This document shows, piece after piece, positions 54,801 to 64,000 of a DNA stretch of 64,000 bases. The position numbers and the translations under genes are program-made. Below the pieces are notes generated by a model that was given only the letters and a program-made list of their open reading frames with translations, searched no databases and was not told the origin of the DNA. Numbering within the stretch: the first letter of the stretch is position 1; each line of letters opens with the position of its first letter. The DNA is taken from positions 53,646 to 117,645 of the forward strand of contig QPMI01000185.1 in NCBI GenBank assembly GCA_004431415.1, read 5' to 3'. Source of the DNA: Cyanophora paradoxa (lineage: Eukaryota; Glaucocystophyceae; Cyanophorales; Cyanophoraceae).

Positions 54801-57800
54801 GGCCCCGCGTGCGGTTTCTGATTCCCTTCCCCCAATTTAAAATCAGGACCTGCCGCGCGGGGCCAGCCTGCGGACCCGCGTGCGGTTTCTGATTCCCATT
54901 CTCTCAATTTAAAATCAGGACCTGCCGCGCGGGCCAGCCTGGGCTTGGGCCCCGCGTGCGGTTTCTGATTCCCTTCCCCCCAATTTAAAATCAGGACCTG
55001 CCGCGCGGGCCAGCCTGCGGACCCGCGTGCGGTTTCTGATTCCCATTCTCTCAATTTAAAATCAGGACCTGCCGCGCGGGGCCAGCCTGGGCTTGGGGCC
55101 CGCGTGCGGTTTCTGATTCCCTTCCCCCCAATTTAAAATCAGGACCTGCCGCGCGGGGCCAGCCTGCGGACCCGCGTGCGGTTTCTGATTCCCATTCCCT
55201 CAATTTAAAATCAGGACCTGCCGCGCGGGGCCAGCCTGGCTTGGGCCCGCGTGCGGTTTCTGATTCCCTTCCCCCAATTTAAAATCAGGACCTGCCGCGC
55301 GGGCCAGCCTGCGGACCCCGCGTGCGGTTTCTGATTCCCATTCTCTCAATTTAAAATCAGGACCTGCCGCGCGGGGCCAGCCTGCGGACCCCGCGTGCGG
55401 TTTCTGATTCCCTTCCCCCCAGTTTAAAATCAGGACCTGCCGCGCGGGGCCAGCCTGCGGACCCCGCGTGCGGTTTCTGATTCCCATTCTCTCAATTTAA
55501 AATCAGGACCTGCCGCGCGGGGCCAGCCTGGGCTTGAGGCCCCGCGTGCGGTTTCTGATTCCCTTCCCCCCAATTTAAAATCAGGACCTGCCGCGCGGGG
55601 CCAGCCTGGGCTTGGGGCCCCGCGTGCGGTTTCTGATTCCCATTCTCTCAATTTAAAATCAGGACCTGCCGCGCGGGGCCAGCCTGGGCTTGGGCCCCGC
55701 GTGCGGTTTCTGATTCCTTCCCCCCAATTTAAAATCAGGACCTGCCGCGCGGGGCCAGCCTGCGGACCCCACGTGCGGTTTCTGATTCCCATTCTCTCAA
55801 TTTAAAATCAGGACCTGCCGCGCGGGGCCAGCCTGGCTTGGGCCCCGCGTGCGGTTTCTGATTCCTTCCCCCAATTTAAAATCAGGACCTGCCGCGCGGG
55901 GCCAGCCTGCGGACCCCGCGTGCGGTTTCTGATTCCCATTCTCTCAATTTAAAATCAGGACCTGCCGCGCGGGCCAGCCTGGCTTGGGCCCCGCGTGCGG
56001 TTTCTGATTCCCTTCCCCCAATTTAAAATCAGGACCTGCCGCGCGGGCCAGCCTGGGCTTGGGCCCGCGTGCGGTTTCTGATTCCCATTCTCTCAATTTA
56101 AAATCAGGACCTGCCGCGCGGGCCAGCCTGCGGACCCCGCGTGCGGTTTCTGATTCCCATTCTCTCAATTTAAAATCAGGACCTGCCGCGCGGGCCAGCC
56201 AGGGCTTGGGGCCCCGCGTGCGGTTTCTGATTCCCTTCCCCCCAATTTAAAATCAGCCCCTGCCGCGCGGGGCCAGCCTGCGGACCCCGCGTGCGGTTTC
56301 TGATTCCCATTCTCTCAATTTAAAATCAGGACCTGCCGCGCGGGGCCAGCCTGGGCTTGGGGCCCCGCGTGCGGTTTCTGATTCCCTTCCCCCCAATTTA
56401 AAATCAGGACCTGCCGCGCGGGGCCAGCCTGCGGACCCCGCGTGCGGTTTCTGATTCCCATTCTCTCAATTTAAAATCAGGACCTGCCGCGCGGGCCAGC
56501 CTGGGCTTGGGCCCGCGTGCGGTTTCTGATTCCCTTCCCCCAATTTAAAATCAGGACCTGCCGCGCGGGCCAGCCTGCGGACCCGCGTGCGGTTTCTGAT
56601 TCCCACCCCGCGTGCGGTTTCTGATTCCCATTCTCTCAATTTAAAATCAGGACCTGCCGCGCGGGGCCAGCCTGGGCTTGGGGCCCCGCGTGCGGTTTCT
56701 GATTCCCTTCCCCCCAATTTAAAATCAGGACCTGCCGCGCGGGGCCAGCCTGCGGACCCCGCGTGCGGTTTCTGATTCCCTTCCCCCCAATTTAACATCA
56801 GGACCTGCCGCGCGGGGCCAGCCTGCGGACCCCGCGTGCGGTTTCTGATTCCCATTCTCTCAATTTAAAATCAGGACCTGCCGCGCGGGGCCCGCCTGGG
56901 CTTGGGGCCCCGCGTGCGGTTTCTGATTCCCTTTCCCCCAATTTAAAATCAGGACCTGCCGCGCGGGGCCAGCCTGCGGACCCCGCGTGCGGTTTCTGAT
57001 TCCCACCCCGCGTGCGGTTTCTGATTCCCATTCTCTCAATTTAAAATCAGGACCTGCCGCGCGGGGCCAGCCTGGGCTTGGGGCCCCGCGTGCAATTTCT
57101 GATTCCCTTCCCCCCAATTTAAAATCAGGACCTGCCGCGCGGGGCCAGCCTGCGGACCCCGCGTGCGGTTTCTGATTCCCATTCTCTCAATTTAAAATCA
57201 GGATTTGCCGCGCGGGGCCAGCCTGCGGACCCCGCGTGCGGTTTCTGATTCCCATTCTCTCAATTTAAACTCAGGACCTGCCGCGCGGGGCCAGCCTGGG
57301 CTTGGGGCCCCGCGTGCGGTTTCTGATTCCCTTCCCCCCAATTTAACATCAGGACCTGCCGCGCGGGGCCAGCCTGCGGACCCCGCGTGCGGTTTCTGAT
57401 TCCCATTCTCTCAATTTAAAATCAGGACCTGCCGCGCTGGGCCCGCCTGGGCTTGGGGCCCCGCGTGCGGTTTCTGATTCCCTTCCCCCCAATTTAAAAT
57501 CAGGACCTGCCGCGCGGGGCCAGCCTGGGGACCCCGCGTGCGGTTTCTGATTCCCACCCCGCGTGCGGTTTCTGATTCCCATTCTCTCAATTTAAAATCA
57601 GGACCTGCCGCGCGGGGCCAGCCTGGGCTTGGGGCCCCGCGTGCGGTTTCTGATTCCCTTCCCCCCAATTTAAAATCAGGACCTGCCGCGCGGGGCCAGC
57701 CTGCGGACCCCGCGTGCGGTTTCTGATTCCCATTCTCTCAATTTAAAATCAGGACCTGCCGCGCGGGGCCAGCCTGCGGACCCCGCGTGCGGTTTCTGAT

Positions 57801-60800
57801 TCCCATTCTCTCAATTTAAAATCAGGACCTGCCGCGCGGGGCCAGCCTGGGCTTGGGGCCCCGCGTGCGGTTTCTGATTCCCTTCCCCCCAATTTAAAAT
57901 CAGGACCTGCCGCGCGGGGCCAGCCTGCGGACCCCGCGTGCGGTTTCTGATTCCCATTCTCTCAATTTAAAATCAGGACCTGCCGCGCGGGGCCAGCCTG
58001 GGCTTGGGGCCCCGCGTGCGGTTTCTGATTCCCTTCCCCCCAATTTAAAATCAGGACCTGCCGCGCGGGGCCAGCCTGCGGACCCCGCGTGCGGTTTCTG
58101 ATTCCCATTCTCTCAATTTAAAATCAGGACCTGCCGCGCGGGGCCAGCCAGGGCTTGGGGCCCCGCGTGCGGTTTCTGATTCCCTTCCCCCCAATTTAAA
58201 ATCAGGACCTGCCGCGCGGGGCCAGCCTGCGGACCCCGCGTGCGGTTTCTGATTCCCATTCTCTCAATTTAAAATCAGGACCTGCCGCGCGGGGCCAGCC
58301 TGGGCTTGGGGCCCCGCGTGCGGTTTCTGATTCCCTTCCCCCCAATTTAAAATCAGGACCTGCCGCGCGGGGCCAGCCTGCGGACCCCGCGTGCGGTTTC
58401 TGATTCCCATTCTCTCAATTTAAACTCAGGACCTGCCGCGCGGGCCAGCCTGGGCTTGGGGCCCCGCGTGCGGTTTCTGATTCCCTTCCCCCCAATTTAA
58501 AATCAGGACCTGCCGCGCGGGGCCAGCCTGCGGACCCCGCGTGCGGTTTCTGATTCCCATTCTCTCAATTTAAAATCAGGACCTGCCGCGCGGGGCCAGC
58601 CAGGGCTTGGGGCCCCGCGTGCGGTTTCTGATTCCCTTCCCCCCAATTTAAAATCAGGACCTGCCGCGCGGGGCCAGCCTGCGGACCCCGCGTGCGGTTT
58701 CTGATTCCCATTCTCTCAATTTAAAATCAGGACCTGCCGCGCGGCGCCAGCCTGGGCTTGGGGCCCCGCGTGCGGTTTCTGATTCCCTTTCTCTCAATTT
58801 AAAATCAGGACCTGCCGCGCGGGGCCAGCCTGGGCTTGGGGCCCCGCGTGCGGTTTCTGATTCCCATTCTCTCAATTTAAAATCAGGACCTGCCGCGCGG
58901 GGCCAGCCTGGGCTTGGGGCCCCGCGTGCGGTTTCTGATTCCCTTCCCCCCAATTTAAAATCAGGACCTGCCGCGCGGGGCCAGCCTGCGGACCCCGCGT
59001 GCGGTTTCTGATTCCCATTCTCTCAATTTAAAATCAGGACCTGCCGCGCGGGGCCAGCCTGGGCTTGGGGCCCCGCGTGCGGTTTCTGATTCCCTTCCCC
59101 CCAATTTAAAATCAGGACCTGCCGCGCGGGGCCAGCCTGCGGACCCCGCGTGCGGTTTCTGATTCCCATTCTCTCAATTTAAAATCAGGACCTGCCGCGC
59201 GGGGCCAGCCTGGGCTTGGGGCCCCGCGTGCGGTTTCTGATTCCCTTCCCCCCAATTTAAAATCAGGACCTGCCGCGCGGGGCCAGCCTGCGGACCCCGC
59301 GTGCGGTTTCTGATTCCCATTCTCTCAATTTAAAATCAGGACCTGCCGCGCGGGGCCAGCCTGGGCTTGGGGCCCCGCGTGCGGTTTCTGATTCCCTTCC
59401 CCCCAATTTAAAATCAGGACCTGCCGCGCGGGGCCAGCCTGCGGACCCCGCGTGCAGTTTCTGATTCCCATTCTCTCAATTTAAACTCAGGACCTGCCGC
59501 GCGGGGCCAGCCTGGGCTTGGGGCCCCGCGTGCGGTTTCTGATTCCCTTCCCCCCAATTTAAAATCAGGACCTGCCGCGCGGGGCCAGCCTGCGGACCCC
59601 GCGTGCGGTTTCTGATTCCCATTCTCTCAATTTAAAATCAGGACCTGCCGCGCGGGGCCAGCCTGGGCTTGGGGCTCCGCGTGCGGTTTCTGAGTCCCTT
59701 CCCCCCAATTTAAAATCAGGACCTGCCGCGCGGGCCAGCCTGCGGACCCCGCGTGCGGTTTCTGATTCCCATTCTCTCAATTTAAAATCAGGACCTGCCG
59801 CGCGGGGCCAGCCAGGGCTTGGGGCCCCGCGTGCGGTTTCTGATTCCCTTCCCCCCAATTAAAAATCAGGACCTGCCGCGCGGGGCCAGCCTGGGCTTGG
59901 GGCCCCGCGTGCGGTTTCTGATTCCCTTCCCCCCAATTTAAAATCAGGACCTGCCGCGCGGGGCCAGCCTGCGGACCCCGCGTGCGGTTTCTGATTCCCA
60001 TTCTCTCAATTTAAAATCAGGACCTGCCGCGCGGGGCCAGCCTGGGCTTGGGGCCCCGCGTGCGGTTTCTGATTCCCTTCCCCCCAATTTAAAATCAGGA
60101 CCTGCCGCGCGGGGCCAGCCTGCGGACCCCGCGTGCGGTTTCTGATTCCCATTCTCTCAATTTAAAATCAGGACCTGCCGCGCGGGGCCAGCCTGGGCTT
60201 GGGGCCCCGCGTGCGGTTTCTGAGTCCCTTCCCCCCAATTTAAAATCAGGCCCTGCCGCGCGGGGCCAGCCTGCGGACCCCGCGTGCGGTTTCTGATTCC
60301 CATTCTCTCAATTTAAAATCAGGACCTGCTGCGCGGCGCCAGCCTGGGCTTGGGGCCCCGCGTGCGGTTTCTGATTCCCTTTCTCTCAATTTAAAATCAG
60401 GACCTGCCGCGCGGGGCCAGCCTGGGCTTGGGGCCCCGCGTGCGGTTTCTGATTCCCATTCTCTCAATTTAAAATCAGGACCTGCCGCGCGGGGCCAGCC
60501 TGGGCTTGGGGCCCCGCGTGCGGTTTCTGATTCCCTTCCCCCCAATTTAAAATCAGGACCTGCCGCGGGGCCAGCCTGCGGACCCCGCGTGCGGTTTCTG
60601 ATTCCCATTCTCTCAATTTAAAATCAGGACCTGCCGCGCGGGCCAGCCTGGGCTTGGGCCCCGCGTGCGGTTCTGATTCCCTTCCCCCAATTTAAAATCA
60701 GGACCTGCCGCGCGGGCCAGCCTGCGGACCCCACGTGCGGTTTCTGAGTCCCTTCCCCCAATTTAAATCAGGACCTGCCGCGCGGGCCAGCCTGGCTTGG

Positions 60801-63800
60801 GCCCCGCGTGCGGTTTCTGATTCCCTTCCCCCCAATTTAAAATCAGGACCTGCCGCGCGGGCCAGCCTGGCTTGGGCCCCGCGTGCGGTTTCTGATTCCC
60901 TTCCCCCAATTTAAAATCAGGACCTGCCGCGCGGGGCCAGCCTGCGGACCCCGCTGCGGTTTCTGATTCCCATTCTCTCAATTTAAAATCAGGACCTGCC
61001 GCGCGGGCCAGCCTGGGCTGGGGCCCCGCGTGCGGTTTCTGATTCCCTTCCCCCAATTTAAAATCAGGACCTGCCGCGCGGGGCCAGCCTGCGGACCCCG
61101 CGTGCAGTTTCTGATTCCCATTCTCTCAATTTAAACTCAGGACCTGCCGCGCGGGGCCAGCCTGGGCTTGGGGCCCCGCGTGCGGTTTCTGATTCCCTTC
61201 CCCCCAATTTAAAATCAGGACCTGCCGCGCGGGGCCAGCCTGCGGACCCCGCGTGCGGTTTCTGATTCCCATTCTCTCAATTTAAAATCAGGACCTGCCG
61301 CGCGGGGCCAGCCTGGGCTTGGGGCTCCGCGTGCGGTTTCTGAGTCCCTTCCCCCCAATTTAAAATCAGGACCTGCCGCGCGGGGCCAGCCTGCGGACCC
61401 CGCGTGCGGTTTCTGATTCCCATTCTCTCAATTTAAAATCAGGACCTGCCGCGCGGGGCCAGCCAGGGCTTGGGGCCCCGCGTGCGGTTTCTGATTCCCT
61501 TCCCCCCAATTAAAAATCAGGACCTGCCGCGCGGGGCCAGCCTGGGCTTGGGGCCCCGCGTGCGGTTTCTGATTCCCTTCCCCCCAATTTAAAATCAGGA
61601 CCTGCCGCGCGGGGCCAGCCTGCGGACCCCGCGTGCGGTTTCTGATTCCCATTCTCTCAATTTAAAATCAGGACCTGCCGCGCGGGGCCAGCCAGGGCTT
61701 GGGGCCCCGCGTGCGGTTTCTGATTCCCTTCCCCCCAATTTAAAATCAGGACCTGCCGCGCGGGGCCAGCCTGCGGACCCCGCGTGCGGTTTCTGATTCC
61801 CATTCTCTCAATTTAAAATCAGGACCTGCCGCGCGGGGCCAGCCTGGGCTTGGGGCCCGCGTGCGGTTTCTGAGTCCCTTCCCCCCAATTTAAAATCAGG
61901 CCCTGCCGCGCGGGGCCAGCCTGCGGACCCGGTGCGGTTTCTGATTCCCATTCTCTCATTTAAAATCAGGACCTGCTGCGCGGCGCCAGCCTGGGCTTGG
62001 GGCCCCGCGTGCGGTTTCTGATTCCCTTCCCCCCAATTTAAAATCAGGACCTGCCGCGCGGGGCCAGCCTGGGCTTGGGGCCCCGCGTGCGGTTTCTGAT
62101 TCCCATTCTCTCAATTTAAAATCAGGACCTGCCGCGCGGGGCCAGCCGGGCTTGGGGCCCCGCGTGCGGTTTCTGATTCCCTTCCCCCAATTTAAAATCA
62201 GGACCTGCCGCGGGGGCCAGCCTGCGGACCCGCGTGCGGTTTCTGATTCCCATTCTCTCAATTTAAAATCAGGACCTGCCGCGCGGGGCCAGCCTGGGCT
62301 TGGGGCCCCGCGTGCGGTTTCTGATTCCCTTCCCCCAATTTAAAATCAGGACCTGCGCGCGGGGCCAGCCTGCGGACCCCACGTGCGGTTTCTGAGTCCC
62401 TTCCCCCATTTTAAATCAGGACCTGCCGCGGCGGCTCCCGGCGGGGCCAAGCCTCGGGCTTGGGGCCCCGCGTGCGGTTTCTGATTCCCTTCCCCCAATT
62501 TAAAATCAGGACCTGCGCGCGGGGCAGCCTGGCTTGGGGCCCCGCGTGCGGTTTCTGATTCCCTTCCCCCAATTTAAAAATCAGGACCTGCCGCGCGGGC
62601 CAGCCTGCGGACCCCGCGTGCGGTTTCTGATTCCATTCTCTCAATTTAAATCAGGACCTGCCGCGCGGGGCCAGCCTGGGCTTGGGCCCCGCGTGCGGTT
62701 TCTGATTCCCTTCCCCCAATTTAAAATCAGGACCTGCCGCGCGGGGCCAGCCTGCGGACCCCGCGTGCGGTTTCTGATTCCCATTCTCTCAATTTAAATC
62801 AGGACCTGCCGCGCGGGCCAGCCTGGCTTGGGGCCCGCGTGCGGTTTCTGATTCCTTCCCCCAATTTAAAATCAGGACCTGCCGCGCGGGGCCAGCCTGC
62901 GGACTCCCTCGGTGCCCGCGTGCCGGTTTCTGATTCCCTTCTCTCAATTTAAAATCAGGACCTGCGCAGCCGTGGGCCGCGCGGCCAAGCTGCGCGGGGG
63001 CCTGCCGCGTGCGGTTTCTGATTCCCTTCTCATTTAAAATCAGGACCTGCCGCGCGGGGCCAGCCGGCTTGGGGCCCCGCGTGCGGTTTCTGATTCCCTT
63101 CCCCCCAATTTAAAATCAGGACCTGCCGCGCGGGGCCAGCCTGCGGACCCCGCGTGCGGTTTCTGATTCCCTTCCCCCCAATTTAAAATCAGGACCTGCC
63201 GCGCGGGGCCAGCCTGGGCTTGGGGCCCCGCGTGCGGTTTCTGATTCCCTTCCCCCAATTTAAAATCAGGACCTGCCGCGCGGGCCAGCCTGGGACCCCG
63301 CGTGCGGTTTCTGATTCCATCCTCAATTTAAAATCAGGACCTGCCGCGCGGGGCCAGCCAGGGCTTGGGGCCCCGCGTGCGTTTCTGATCCCTCCCCCAA
63401 TTTAAATCAGGACCTGCGCGCGGGCAGCCTGCGGACCCGGTGCGGTTTTGATTCCATTCTCTCAATTAAATCAGGACCTGCCGCGCGGGGCCAGCTGGGC
63501 TTGGGCCCCGCGTGCGGTTTCTGATTCCCTTCCCCCCAATTTAAAATCAGGACCTGCCGCGCGGGGCCAGCCTGGGCTTGGGGCCCCGCGTGCGGTTTCT
63601 GATTCGCCTTCCTCTCAATTTAAAATCAGGACCTGCCGCGCGGGCCCTGGGCTTGGGGCCCCGCGTGCGGTTTCTGATTCCATTCTCTCAATTTAAAATC
63701 AGGACCTGCGCCGGCCAGCCTGGCTGGGGCCCGCGTGCGGTTTCTGATTCCCTCCCCCAATTTAAATCAGGACCTGCCGCGCGGGCCAGCCTGCGCCCCG

Positions 63801-64000
63801 TGCGTTCTGATTCCCTTCCCAATTAAACAGGACCCGCGCGGCAGCCTGGCTGGGCCCGCGTGCGGTTTCTGATTCCTTCCCCCAATTTAAAATCAGGACC
63901 TGCCGCGCGGGCCAGCCTGCGGACCCCGCGTGCGGTTTCTGATTCCTTCCCAATTTAAATCAGGACCTGCCGCGCGGGGGCCAGCCTGGGCTTGGGGCCC
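51811..64000. repeat. Alternating two-monomer satellite array (73 + 78 bp), runs off the window
   Basis: Monomers share AATTTAAAATCAGGACCTGC then CGCGCGGGGCCAGCCTG, and GCGTGCGGTTTCTGATTCCC. Type A continues CGGACCCC and ends ATTCTCTC (73 bp). Type B continues GGCTTGGGGCCCC and ends TTCCCCCC (78 bp). They mostly alternate A-B, giving a 151-bp higher-order unit and about 160 monomers in 12.2 kb. Occasional A-A, B-B or hybrid units (for example 58740-58860, 56590-56640) show unequal exchange. Long open frames exist on both strands only because the unit is often free of stops; they repeat the same short peptide and are not genes. A heterochromatic, subtelomeric or centromeric location is inferred. 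Confidence 0.95.

Noticed and set aside
51811-64000. Many ORFs of 60-130 codons repeating the same short peptide on the minus strand, and a plus-strand counterpart
   Set aside because: They are translations of the satellite monomers; frames switch with every one-base change in homopolymer runs, and there is no start, splice or domain context.

Overview
This is a nuclear genome window from a GC-rich microbial eukaryote, most likely a unicellular alga with a plastid. Genes are broken by many short GT-AG introns with GTGCG- or GTACC-type donors and C-rich bodies. One gene encodes an HU protein with an N-terminal extension of the kind used for plastid import, and a DEAH helicase, NELF-C/D and SUMO-type protease complete a eukaryotic set. 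A haptophyte or stramenopile alga would fit; the sequence alone does not settle the lineage.

Layout. From 0.5 to 29.7 kb lies compact host sequence in which orientation mostly alternates: a Pro/Ser-rich membrane protein (+), a small Cys-containing protein (-), SOUL heme-binding protein (-), an N-myristoylated coiled-coil protein (+), plastid HU (-), a large type I membrane protein with KNH-like repeats (+), NELF-C/D (-), a TetA-like MFS transporter (-), a PPK2-like protein with a degenerate P-loop (+), a Prp2/DHX16-like DEAH helicase (-) and a Rossmann-fold (NmrA/atypical SDR) protein (+). Several pairs start head to head, one only 48 bp apart. From 30.6 to 36.8 kb is a gene of visibly lower GC for a Ulp/C48 cysteine protease with a very long low-complexity C-terminal region.

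From 37.7 to 51.7 kb is an array of six 686-bp units, each carrying the last two exons of an unrecognised host gene. Two units are interrupted. Unit 3 contains a 9.5-kb AT-rich, intron-free segment (39363-48858) with virus-like genes all on the minus strand: AdoMet decarboxylase, a zinc-ribbon protein, a pair of paralogous putative virion proteins and a tandem family of tail-fibre-like proteins. It has a 30-bp perfect inverted repeat at its left end and is cut off inside an open gene at its right end, so it looks like one end of a larger viral or polinton-like genome that replaced exactly 113 bp of the unit. Unit 4 contains a 456-bp tRNA-derived SINE with a poly(A) tail and an 18-bp target-site duplication.

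From 51.8 kb to the end of the window is a satellite of alternating 73-bp and 78-bp monomers (about 151 bp per pair), with no credible genes. Protein coordinates for multi-exon genes below are outer boundaries (start codon to stop codon); exons were joined by eye from splice signals, reading-frame phase and family similarity.
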